This document shows positions 25,553 to 32,755 of a DNA stretch of 32,755 bases, piece after piece (within the stretch, counting starts at the first letter, position 1; every line of letters begins with the position of its first letter). The notes beneath the pieces were generated by a model. It saw nothing but the letters and a program-made list of their open reading frames with translations, searched no databases and was not told where the DNA came from. The stretch covers positions 1 through 32,755 of the forward strand of contig NZ_JAMZBC010000019.1 of the NCBI RefSeq assembly GCF_024158715.1. Direction: 5' to 3'. The translations under genes were made by a program, and so were the position numbers. Source of the DNA: Halomonas sp. 707D7 (GTDB taxonomy: Bacteria > Pseudomonadota > Gammaproteobacteria > Pseudomonadales > Halomonadaceae).

Positions 25553-25617
25553 AGCCCTTCTAGGGCTGGCCCCATGGCGGTTCCTGCAGATTTTATCCAG
25601 GCCTGCACGGCAGGCCT
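25553..25617 (+). promoter_or_regulatory. Two hairpins in the gshA leader
   Basis: AGCCCT-TCT-AGGGCT (25553-25567) is a 6-bp stem. AGGCCTGC-ACG-GCAGGCCT (25599-25617) is a perfect 8-bp stem ending eight bases before the AAGGAG ribosome-binding site (25625-25630). Neither has a T-run, so termination is unlikely. They may affect mRNA stability or translation of gshA. Confidence 0.5.
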
Positions 25618-25638
25618 TATAGACAAGGAGTGTTCGTT

Positions 25639-27279
25639 TTGGCTGAGCCTCTCACTGTGCCCGCATCGCTGACTGCCCAGATCGAGCGCTTGCTGCCAAG
25701 CGCCCGGCTGGGCAGGCTGGGGCGCCTGCGGCGTGGACTGGAAAAGGAAGGCCTGCGCGTCGATGCGGGCGGTCACATCGCCCAGACGCCGCACCCCGAA
25801 ACGCTCGGGTCGAAGCTGACCCACCCGCACATCACCACCGACTACTCCGAGTCGCTGCTGGAGTACATCACGCCGGTCTACTCGGAACCCAAGGAGGCGC
25901 TGGCGTTTCTGTCGGACCTGCACACCTTCACCTACCAGCACCTCGATAACGAGTGGATCTGGCCGGGCAGCATGCCCTCCAGGCTCTCGGGCAACGACAG
26001 CGTGCCGATCGCCGACTACGGCACCTCCAACGTCGGCACCATGAAGCACGTCTACCGCAAGGGGCTCGACGTGCGTTACGGGCGCATCATGCAGGCGATC
26101 GCCGGCGTGCACTACAACGTGTCGCTGCCGGAGGACATGTGGCACGCGCTGCGCGAGCTGGAGAAAGCCACCAACATCCCGTTCAACGACTACCGCTCGA
26201 CGCGCTACTTCGGCATGATCCGCCATTTTCGCCGTCACAGCTGGCTGCTTCTGTACCTGTTCGGCGCATCCCCCGCCGTGGACAAGAGCTTCCTGCCGGA
26301 TGGCCGGGTGCCGGACAAGCTCACGCCGATCGGCGACGACACCCTCTATGCCGAGTACGCCACGACCCTGCGCATGTCGGACCTGGGCTACCAGAACAAG
26401 GTGCAGGAGCAGCTCAAGATCTGCTTCAACTCGCTGTCGAACTACGTCAACACGCTGCGCCACGCCATCTCCTCGCCCTGGCCGGACTACGAGAAGCTCG
26501 GCGTGAACGCCGACGGCGACTGGCGCCAGCTCAACGCCAACATCCTGCAGATCGAGAACGAGTACTACAGCGACATTCGCCCCAAGCGCGTGGCCAAGCA
26601 CAACGAAACGCCGAGCCAGGCGCTCGAGGCGCGCGGCGTCGAGTATATCGAGGTGCGCTGTCTGGACCTGAACCCCTTCGATGCGCTTGGCGTGACCGAA
26701 GACCAGATGCGTTTCGTCGACGTGTTCCTGCTCTGGTGTCTGCTCAGCGACAGCCCCTGGATCTCCGATGAGGAGTGCGACCGCCTCGACGACAACCGCC
26801 GGCTGGTGGTCGAACGTGGCCGTGATCCGGCGCTCGAGCTCATGCGCGACGGCGAGGCGATCACGCTGCCCGCCTGGGGCGAGCAGATCTTCGCCGAGAT
26901 GGGCGAGGTCGCCCGGCTGCTCGACGCGGTGGAGGAGAATGCGCCTCACCAGGCCGCCCTCGATGCCCTCGCACCGCGCCTGCGTGACCCGAACCTCACG
27001 CCTTCGGGCCAGCTGCTGGCGCGACTCAAGGCGGGCTCGGGGTCGCTCAGCGATACGCTGCTGGCGCTGGCCAAAGAGCAGAGCGAGGCGCTGAAGTCGA
27101 CCCCGATGCTGCGCTCGCGCCAGGCGCTGCTGGATCAGTTGATCGAGACCTCCCACCAGCAGCAGCACGACATCGAAGCCGCCGACGTTGAATCCTTCGG
27201 CGATTTTCTCGCGCACTACTTCACCAAAGCCCGCGAAATGCGCGCCTTTTCGGCCATTACTCCCGAGGAATCAGAATGA
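25639..27279 (+). CDS. gshA: Glutamate-cysteine ligase
   Basis: GshA catalyses the first and usually limiting step of glutathione synthesis, joining glutamate to cysteine with ATP. The 546-residue protein is of the gammaproteobacterial type: RLGRLRRGLEKEGLRVD, HPHITTDYSESLLEYITP, DNEWIWPGSMPSRL, YRKGLDVRYGRIMQAIAGVHYN and NEYYSDIRPKR are recognisable. The start is set at a TTG (25639), giving MAEPLTV, eight bases after AAGGAG. A GTG at 25630 is in frame but overlaps that ribosome-binding site. The stop overlaps the dsbB ATG by four bases, coupling glutathione synthesis to disulfide-bond formation. A heat-shock-like promoter and two hairpins precede it. Confidence 0.96.
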   Translation: MAEPLTVPASLTAQIERLLPSARLGRLGRLRRGLEKEGLRVDAGGHIAQTPHPETLGSKLTHPHITTDYSESLLEYITPVYSEPKEALAFLSDLHTFTYQHLDNEWIWPGSMPSRLSGNDSVPIADYGTSNVGTMKHVYRKGLDVRYGRIMQAIAGVHYNVSLPEDMWHALRELEKATNIPFNDYRSTRYFGMIRHFRRHSWLLLYLFGASPAVDKSFLPDGRVPDKLTPIGDDTLYAEYATTLRMSDLGYQNKVQEQLKICFNSLSNYVNTLRHAISSPWPDYEKLGVNADGDWRQLNANILQIENEYYSDIRPKRVAKHNETPSQALEARGVEYIEVRCLDLNPFDALGVTEDQMRFVDVFLLWCLLSDSPWISDEECDRLDDNRRLVVERGRDPALELMRDGEAITLPAWGEQIFAEMGEVARLLDAVEENAPHQAALDALAPRLRDPNLTPSGQLLARLKAGSGSLSDTLLALAKEQSEALKSTPMLRSRQALLDQLIETSHQQQHDIEAADVESFGDFLAHYFTKAREMRAFSAITPEESE

Positions 27280-27776
27280 AGCCATCCGCCATCCGTCCCA
27301 TCGCCTGGGCCGGGTTTGTCTTCTGTGTGTTGATGATGACCGTTGCCCTGGTGCTCGAGCACGTGGTGGGGCTGGAGCCATGCCCGCTGTGCATCTTCCA
27401 GCGGGTCGCGGTGATTGCGGCGGGCATCGTCTTTCTGGTGGCGGCGCTGCACAACCCCAAGGGGCGCGTGGGGAAAGCGATCTACGGCGTGCTGGGGCTT
27501 GCCAGCATCGGCACTGGCGCTTTCATCGCCGGGCGCCACGTCTGGCTCCAGCATCTGCCGGCAAGCGAAGTGCCTTCCTGCGGCCCGGGGCTCGACTACA
27601 TGATGGACATCCTGCCCCTGCGCGACGTGGTTTCTCTGGTGCTCACCGGCTCCGGCGAGTGTGCCGAGATCGATTTCACCTTCCTGGGATTGTCGCTTCC
27701 CGCCTGGACCCTGATCGGCTTTCTGATCCTGTCGCTCGCGGCACTGCGCATTCTCTGGCTGGCCTTCAAACGGTGA
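27276..27776 (+). CDS. dsbB: Disulfide bond formation protein DsbB
   Basis: DsbB is an inner-membrane protein that reoxidises DsbA and passes electrons to quinones. The 166-residue protein has four hydrophobic segments, the first periplasmic cysteine pair in LEPCPLCIFQR (C36, C39) and the second pair C102 (VPSCGPGLDYM) and C129 (SGECAEIDF). The arginine after the first pair, conserved for quinone interaction, is present. The ATG overlaps the gshA stop (ATGA). The next gene is rsd, an arrangement similar to that around algQ in Pseudomonas. The DsbA partner is not in this window. Confidence 0.96.
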   Translation: MKPSAIRPIAWAGFVFCVLMMTVALVLEHVVGLEPCPLCIFQRVAVIAAGIVFLVAALHNPKGRVGKAIYGVLGLASIGTGAFIAGRHVWLQHLPASEVPSCGPGLDYMMDILPLRDVVSLVLTGSGECAEIDFTFLGLSLPAWTLIGFLILSLAALRILWLAFKR

Positions 27777-27784
27777 CACTCCTT

Positions 27785-27807
27785 GCCGCCCGCCACGTGC
27801 GGGCGGC
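27785..27807 (+). other. GC-rich hairpin after dsbB
   Basis: GCCGCCCGC (27785-27793) and GCGGGCGGC (27799-27807) form a perfect 9-bp stem with loop CACGT, eight bases after the dsbB stop. The following bases (GGGCAATAAAAT) lack a T-run, so it may be a weak or factor-dependent terminator or a 3' stabiliser. Confidence 0.45.
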
Positions 27808-27832
27808 GGGCAATAAAATCCCGGTCGCGTAA

Positions 27833-27864
27833 TTGACATGCTCTAGCGGAAAGGCGAGTCTAGG
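27833..27864 (+). promoter_or_regulatory. Possible promoter for rsd
   Basis: A perfect TTGACA (27833-27838) lies 56 bases before the rsd ATG. The best -10 candidate at suitable spacing (TCTAGG, 27859-27864) is poor, so the call rests on the -35 element. Confidence 0.3.
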
Positions 27865-27894
27865 CCTGTCGAGTGTCCCGATCAGGAGAGCGCC

Positions 27895-28377
27895 ATGCTT
27901 GAGAACTGCAAGAATGCCCAGGAGCGATGGGGAGGCGTACACAGCCTGATCGACCGCTGGCTCGAGCAGCGGCGCACCTTCCTGATCAGCTTCATCGAGC
28001 TCAAGGAAGCCTGCGATGCCGAGCTCGAAGGCGTCGACAAGACGCGCATCGACACCTTCAGCGAACTCTTGATGGATTACATCAGCGCCGGGCATTTCGA
28101 GATCTACCCCGAGCTTGCCAAGGAGGCCAAGGCCTTCGAGGACGAAAGTGCGCTGGCGATCGCCGACAAGCTGCTCGAGCGCCTCGAGATGTCCACGGCC
28201 ATGGTGCTCGAATTCGACGAGGACTATGCCAGCATCGAGCGCTGCCAGGCGCATATCGCCCGGCTTCCCGCCTGGCTCGACCGCCTCGCCAAGGGCCTTA
28301 CCGAACGCTTCGCCCTGGAAGACCAGCTCATCGCCCGCCTGCACGCCGCGCATAGCCCCCAGAAAGCGCCGCTCTAG
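27895..28377 (+). CDS. rsd: Anti-sigma-70 regulator, Rsd/AlgQ family
   Basis: Rsd binds region 4 of the housekeeping sigma factor and helps redirect RNA polymerase to other sigma factors in stationary phase; AlgQ is the Pseudomonas homologue. The 160-residue, mostly helical and acidic protein starts MLENCKNAQERWGGVHSLIDRWLEQR, the family signature, and continues with AGHFEIYPELAKEAKAFEDE and LARLPAWLDRL-like segments. AGGAGA precedes the ATG. It follows dsbB, as algQ lies by a dsb gene in Pseudomonas, which slightly favours the AlgQ branch. It converges with the efflux gene across a repeat array. Confidence 0.92.
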   Translation: MLENCKNAQERWGGVHSLIDRWLEQRRTFLISFIELKEACDAELEGVDKTRIDTFSELLMDYISAGHFEIYPELAKEAKAFEDESALAIADKLLERLEMSTAMVLEFDEDYASIERCQAHIARLPAWLDRLAKGLTERFALEDQLIARLHAAHSPQKAPL

Positions 28378-28418
28378 CGCGTTAGGCAAGACCCTCCTCT
28401 TTATCTCTTCTATCTTCA

Positions 28419-28702
28419 GCAGCGCTTTGCGCTGCCTTTCGCGGGTGCGCCCTTCGGCTTACCCGCGCTACGGGATGTGCCTGCACTTACTCGTAGCGCG
28501 GCGTAACGAGCGACAGCGAGGCACCCGCGTGACGGCGCTCAGCCGCCCGGATCGTGCTGCATCAACCTGCCGCAGCGCTGCACGCTGCCTTTCGCGGGTG
28601 CGCCCTTCGGCTTACCGGCGCGACAGCATGTGCCTGCACTTACTTCGTGGCGCGGCGTAACGAGCGAAAGCGAGGCACCCGCGTGGCGGCGCCCAGCCGC
28701 CC
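28419..28702 (+). repeat. REP/BIME-like palindromic repeat array C
   Basis: This is the same repeat family as at 17885-18239 and in the same orientation, between the convergent rsd and RND genes. Two complete inverted-pair units are present (about 28419-28547 and 28572-28702). Both linkers contain TGTGCCTGCACTTACT, so these two units are closely related. The second is decayed: CCGGCGCGAC replaces CCCGCGCTAC and GTGGCGCGG replaces GTAGCGCGG. The last unit ends 18 bases from the stop of the RND gene. The first 40 bases of the gap hold nothing recognisable. Confidence 0.9.
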
Positions 28703-28720
28703 GGCGGTGCCCGGAGTTGA

Positions 28721-31700
28721 CTATCGGCGGAAGCGGCCCCCGATGACCAGCATGCAGGGGGTCAATAGCAGGGTGAGGGCGGTGGCGAAGGTGAGCCCGC
28801 CTGCGATGGCGCTGGACATCTGCGTCCACCATTGGGCGGAGGGCGCGTTGAAACCGAGCGCCGGGGCGAACAGGTTGACGTTGATGCCGAGCACCATCGG
28901 CATCAGGCCCAGCACCGTGGTGATGGCGGTCAAAAGCACCGGGCGCAGGCGCAGGCAGCCTGCTTCCAGGGCGGCCTCGCCGGGCGCCATGCCCTCCTGG
29001 CGCAGCTCGTTGTAGGTGTCGATCAAGACGATGTTGTTGTTGACCACGATGCCGGCGAGGGCGATCACCCCCATGCCGACCATCACGATGCCGAAGGCCT
29101 GGCCGGTGACCAGCAGCCCGATCAGCACCCCGGCGGTGGAGAAGACGATGGCCGAGAGCACCAGCACCGCCTGGTAGTAGCTGTTGAACTGGGTGACCAG
29201 GATCAAGGCCATCAGGCCGATGGCGACCAGAAAGGCGGTGACCAGGAACTGCATCGACTCCTGCTGGTCTTCCTGCTCGCCGGCCACGTTGACCATCAGC
29301 CCGTCGGGCAACGCGCCATCGCCGGCCTCGAACAGGGCGCGCAGGCGCTCGTCGGCCAGGTACCCGGGGGCAAGATCCGCTTCCAGGGTGATCGCCCGCC
29401 GCCCGTTGATGCGGCTGAGCGTGCCCACCTTGGGCGCGGGTTCGAAGGTCACGAAGTTCGACAGCGGCACCTGGCCGCGCTCGGTGTTGATGGTCAGACG
29501 GCCGAGCTGGTCCAGCGTTCGGTAGCGCTCCGGCAGGCGAATGCGGATGTCGACTTCGTCACTCACCGTGGGTGGGCGGTAGCTTGCGACCTGAAGCCCC
29601 GTGGTCAGAAGCTGCACGGCACTGCCGATGGTGGTGACATCGGTGCCCATGCGCGCGGCGGCCTCGCGGTCGACGTTGATCTGCCACTCGACGCCGGGCA
29701 GGCTGCGGTTGTCCTGAATGTCGGTGAAGCCGCCGAGCTTTCGCATCAGCGCGCTCAGTTGATCCACCCCGGCATCGGCCACGGCCGGATCGGTGGCGCT
29801 GATCTCCAGCACGATCGGCTTGCCGCCGCCGGGGCCTTGCTCCTGCTCCTGGAACTCCAGGGTGATGCCGGGAATGTCCGCGGTGCGCTCTGCCATCTCC
29901 GCGAGGATGACCCGCGATGGGCGGCGCTGGTACCAGTCGATGAACTGGAACTGCAGCACGCCCACCACGTCGTCGCCCATCTGTTCGTTGGCCACGAAGG
30001 AGCGGGCGTAGAGTGCCTCGACCTCACCAAGCCCGCTCAGGCGCGCCTCGACCCGCTGTAGAATGGCATCCGCCTCGGTGACGGAAAAATCCCCCCGGGC
30101 GCGCACCAGCACCTGGGCGCTGTCCGGCTCCACGCTGGGAAAGAAGTCGATGCCGTGGTTGAAGCGCCCGTAGGCGGTATAGACCATCGCGATCAGCACC
30201 AGCGAGAGCGCCAGCACCCAGCCCGGCCGGCGCAGCAGCCGCGCCAGCACGCGCCGGTAGCCGCGCCCGAAGGCGGTGCTCTGGTCGGGTCGTGTGGCCT
30301 GGCTCTCGACGTTCTGGCGGCGGGTGAAGAGCCGCCCCAGGGTGGGCAGGAACACCAGCGCCATGGCCAGCGACGCCAGCAGGCAGAGAATGACCGTCGC
30401 GGGCAGGTATTTCATGAACTGACCAACCACGCCGGGCCAGAACAGCAGTGGCACGAACACCGCAAGAGTGGTAGCGGTGGAGGCGATGACCGGCCAGCTC
30501 ATTCGCGAGGCGGCGTTGAGCCAAGCCTCGAACGGCGTCTGGCCCTCCTTCAGGTAGCGGTCCGCCAGCTCGCTGACCACGATGGCACCATCCACCAGCA
30601 TGCCGGCGACCAGAATCAGCGCGAACAGCACCACGATGTTGAGCGTGAAGCCGAAGGCCCACACCAGCAGGATGCCGGTGAGAAACGCTCCCGGAATCGT
30701 CAGCCCCACCAGCAGCGCCATGCGCAGCCCCATCACCGCGACCACCACGATCAGCACCAGCACCACGGCGGTCAGCACGTTGTTCAAGAGCTCCGAGAGC
30801 ATGTCGGCGACGGTGGCCGACTCGTCGAGGATGGTGGTGATGCGCAGCGCCTCCGGCAGCAGCGCCTCGGCGGCGTCGAAGCGCTCGCGCACCGCGTCGA
30901 TGGTCTCGATGATGTTGGCACCGGCGCGCTTGGAGATCTCCAGCACCACGGCGGGCTCGCCGTCGATGCGCGCGAACCCTTCCGGGTCCTTGAAGGTGGG
31001 GTGGATGAAGGCCACGTCGCCGAAGGTCACGACCCGGTCGCCGTCGATCTTCACCGGCATCGCCATCACGTCCTCGAGCGAGGTGATGATGCCCGGCACC
31101 TTGAGCGCCAGCCGCCCGGCGCCGGTATCGAGGCTGCCTGCCGCCACCAGGCGGTTGTTGCGCGACACCTGGTTGAACAGCGCATCGAAGTCGATGCCGT
31201 AGCTTTCCAGCACCAGGGGATCGACGAGGATTTCGAGCAGATCCTCCTGCTCGCCGGCGATCTCCACCTCGAGCACGTTGGCGATGCCTTCGATCTCCTC
31301 TTTCAGGCGCCGCGCGACGGTGATGCGTTCGCGAGTGTCCAACTGCCCGGAAAGACCGATGGTGAGCACCGGAAACTCCGAGACGTTGACCTCCATCACC
31401 CGCGGCTCGTCGGCCTCCTCGGGCAGTTCGCTGCGGGCGATATCGACCCGCTCGCGCACGTCCGACAGCGCCGTATTGGGGTCGAAACCCGGGTCGAACT
31501 CGAGCGTCACCGAAGCGTGGCCTTCGCTCGACTGGGCGGTGAACTTGCGCAGCCCCTCGAGCCCGCGAAGCTCCTGCTCCATGGGGCGCACCAGCAGCCG
31601 CTCGCCATCCTCGGGGCTGACGCCTTCGAGGGTCAGCGAGACGTAGATCAGCGGGATGGTGACGTCCGGGTTGGCCTCCTTGGGAATCGCCTGCCAGGCG

Positions 31701-31783
31701 GTGATGCCGGCGAGCAGCAGCCCGACCAGCAGCAGCAGCGTGGTGCGCGTATGGGTGAGGGCGGCCTGGATCAACGAGCGCAT
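28721..31783 (-). CDS. RND efflux transporter permease (AcrB/HAE1-like)
   Basis: This is a 1020-residue inner-membrane proton antiporter that would export small molecules through a tripartite complex. The first membrane helix (TRTTLLLLVGLLLAGITAW) is followed by a large periplasmic loop (EANPDVTIPLIYVSLTLEGVSPEDGERL), a membrane block, a second large loop after a helix near SLVLIAMVYTAYG, and a final membrane block (SMQFLVTAFLVAIGLMALILV). Helix 4 reads GMLVDGAIVVSE: D398 corresponds to AcrB D407, and glycine replaces D408. The ATG directly follows the adaptor stop (TGA then ATG), so the two genes are co-translated. The substrate is unknown. No outer-membrane TolC-type gene is in the window. 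Confidence 0.94.
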   Translation of the reverse strand: MRSLIQAALTHTRTTLLLLVGLLLAGITAWQAIPKEANPDVTIPLIYVSLTLEGVSPEDGERLLVRPMEQELRGLEGLRKFTAQSSEGHASVTLEFDPGFDPNTALSDVRERVDIARSELPEEADEPRVMEVNVSEFPVLTIGLSGQLDTRERITVARRLKEEIEGIANVLEVEIAGEQEDLLEILVDPLVLESYGIDFDALFNQVSRNNRLVAAGSLDTGAGRLALKVPGIITSLEDVMAMPVKIDGDRVVTFGDVAFIHPTFKDPEGFARIDGEPAVVLEISKRAGANIIETIDAVRERFDAAEALLPEALRITTILDESATVADMLSELLNNVLTAVVLVLIVVVAVMGLRMALLVGLTIPGAFLTGILLVWAFGFTLNIVVLFALILVAGMLVDGAIVVSELADRYLKEGQTPFEAWLNAASRMSWPVIASTATTLAVFVPLLFWPGVVGQFMKYLPATVILCLLASLAMALVFLPTLGRLFTRRQNVESQATRPDQSTAFGRGYRRVLARLLRRPGWVLALSLVLIAMVYTAYGRFNHGIDFFPSVEPDSAQVLVRARGDFSVTEADAILQRVEARLSGLGEVEALYARSFVANEQMGDDVVGVLQFQFIDWYQRRPSRVILAEMAERTADIPGITLEFQEQEQGPGGGKPIVLEISATDPAVADAGVDQLSALMRKLGGFTDIQDNRSLPGVEWQINVDREAAARMGTDVTTIGSAVQLLTTGLQVASYRPPTVSDEVDIRIRLPERYRTLDQLGRLTINTERGQVPLSNFVTFEPAPKVGTLSRINGRRAITLEADLAPGYLADERLRALFEAGDGALPDGLMVNVAGEQEDQQESMQFLVTAFLVAIGLMALILVTQFNSYYQAVLVLSAIVFSTAGVLIGLLVTGQAFGIVMVGMGVIALAGIVVNNNIVLIDTYNELRQEGMAPGEAALEAGCLRLRPVLLTAITTVLGLMPMVLGINVNLFAPALGFNAPSAQWWTQMSSAIAGGLTFATALTLLLTPCMLVIGGRFRR

Positions 31784-32755
31784 TCAGGGCGTCGCCACGG
31801 TATCGGGTGCCGACGAGGAGGGGCCGCCCGCCGCCACCGGCGTGACCGTCTCGCCCACCGCGACCAGCCCGGCGCCCAGGGTGATCACCTCCACCGGGTC
31901 CGGCAGGCCCGCAACGAAAGCACTTTCGAGCGTCGCGCTGACCAGCGTGACCGGCGTCTGCACCACCTGGTCATCGTCGCCCAGGTGCTTGACCGCCAGG
32001 CGGCCGTCGTCGTCCAGGCTCAGCAGCGCAGGCGAGAGCGCGACCACCTGGCGCGGGGGCAGGGTGATGGTGAACTCGGCGCTGCCGCCGGCCAGGCGAC
32101 GCCGCTCCGGGTTGTCCAGGGTGATTTCGATGTAGAACGTGCGGGTCTGCTCCTCGGCGCGGCTGCTGATATGGGTGACTTCGCCGTCGAGGGTGTCGCC
32201 GTCGAGCAGCCGCGCGCTGACCGGAAGCCCGAGGTTCAGCGCGTTGACTTCCTGCTGGGAGACCCAGGCGGTGCCGGTCAGCGTGCGGTCGTCGATCAGC
32301 CGGCCCCACTCCTCGCCGGGCTGGAGCAAGTCGCCAAGCTCGACCTGGATACGGTCGACCACGCCGGCGAAGGGGGCGCTCGGGCGAGTGTCGTTCAACT
32401 GGCGCTCGAGCTGGGCGACCTGGGCGGCGCTGGCGCTGAGGGCGCTTTGCAGGCGCAGAAGCTCCGGCTGGGAGATGAACTGGCGCTGGCGCAGATCCTG
32501 GGCACCGGCGTACTCCGCCTGGGCCACGGCGAGCTCGTCGCGGGCCTGCTGCAGGCGCTGTGGCAGCGCATCGTCGTCCAGCACCAGCAAAGTCTGACCC
32601 TGTTCGACCCGCTCGCCCTGGGCCACGGGTTTTTCGCGCACATAGCCCGCCGCATTGGCACGCAGGGTCGTTTCCTGGCGCGCTTCGAGCTGGCCCTGGA
32701 GTACCTGGCGGGGAATGAACGGCGTGCTTTCCAGGCGGGTGACTTCCACGCGCGG
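31784..32755 (-). CDS. RND efflux periplasmic adaptor subunit (5' end outside window)
   Basis: This is a membrane-fusion/adaptor protein of the HlyD/AcrA type that would link the adjacent RND permease to an outer-membrane channel. The visible part has the first lipoyl half (GQLEARQETTLRANAAGYVREKPVAQGERVEQGQTLLVLD), a coiled-coil hairpin (LQQARDELAVAQAEYAGAQ through QVAQLERQLND), the second lipoyl half (TRPSAPFAGVVDRIQVELGDLLQPGE) and a beta-barrel region (GTAWVSQQEVNALNLGLPVSARLLDG). The frame is open to the window edge and reads PRVEVTRLE, so the GTG at 32749 is an internal valine and the signal peptide lies outside. The stop abuts the permease ATG. Confidence 0.93.
   Translation of the reverse strand, partial: PRVEVTRLESTPFIPRQVLQGQLEARQETTLRANAAGYVREKPVAQGERVEQGQTLLVLDDDALPQRLQQARDELAVAQAEYAGAQDLRQRQFISQPELLRLQSALSASAAQVAQLERQLNDTRPSAPFAGVVDRIQVELGDLLQPGEEWGRLIDDRTLTGTAWVSQQEVNALNLGLPVSARLLDGDTLDGEVTHISSRAEEQTRTFYIEITLDNPERRRLAGGSAEFTITLPPRQVVALSPALLSLDDDGRLAVKHLGDDDQVVQTPVTLVSATLESAFVAGLPDPVEVITLGAGLVAVGETVTPVAAGGPSSSAPDTVATP

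Noticed and set aside
24838..27216. A 792-codon minus-strand frame across the end of tex and most of gshA
   Set aside because: It spans two well-supported genes and the promoter/leader between them, and its translation has no conserved domain.

Overview
This window is about 32.8 kb of GC-rich chromosomal DNA from a gammaproteobacterium. The best fit is Halomonadaceae (Halomonas or a close relative). Reasons: the nrdR-ribD-ribBX-ribH-nusB-thiL-pgpA run, the nudE/yrfG-hslR-hslO-pckA block, an rsd/AlgQ-type protein beside dsbB, and acidic high-GC coding sequence. The genus is inference. Nearly everything is core genome: there are no transposases, phage genes, CRISPR arrays, rRNAs or recognisable tRNAs.

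Layout, left to right. (1) 1-4123, minus strand: the start of a Cache-domain chemoreceptor cut by the window edge, a periplasmic DsbG-like disulfide protein, and a GH13_18 sugar phosphorylase resembling glucosylglycerate phosphorylase. (2) 4305-9742, plus strand: a tight operon with overlapping stops and starts for NrdR, riboflavin synthesis (RibD, RibBX, RibH), NusB, ThiL and PgpA. (3) 9841-13641: a DUF945 protein and a Lon protease that resembles the second Lon (AsrA type) of Pseudomonas rather than canonical Lon, behind a heat-shock-like promoter and ending in a strong terminator. (4) 13776-15881: an Aer-type PAS redox chemoreceptor with an added periplasmic domain. (5) 16033-17877: ilvD. 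(6) 18252-22793: nudE (minus), then yrfG, hslR, hslO and pckA (plus), with a structured, terminator-bearing segment just before pckA. (7) 23161-28377: tex, gshA, dsbB and rsd, with a near-consensus heat-shock promoter and two leader hairpins before gshA. (8) 28721-32755, minus strand: an RND efflux permease and its periplasmic adaptor, the latter cut by the window edge.

Shared themes are stress and protein quality control (Lon paralogue, Hsp15, Hsp33, Tex), thiol and redox biology (DsbG, DsbB, GshA, Hsp33, Aer), and chemotaxis (two receptors, each with a FliA-like promoter). The most distinctive non-coding structure is a family of roughly 120-130 bp inverted-pair palindromic repeats (REP/BIME-like) in three intergenic arrays at 17885-18239, 22868-23073 and 28419-28702. 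I found no convincing new multi-gene system. The best leads are these repeats, the candidate RNA before pckA, the shared heat-shock-like promoter of lon and gshA, the Lon paralogue, the RibBX variant and the unusual Aer architecture.
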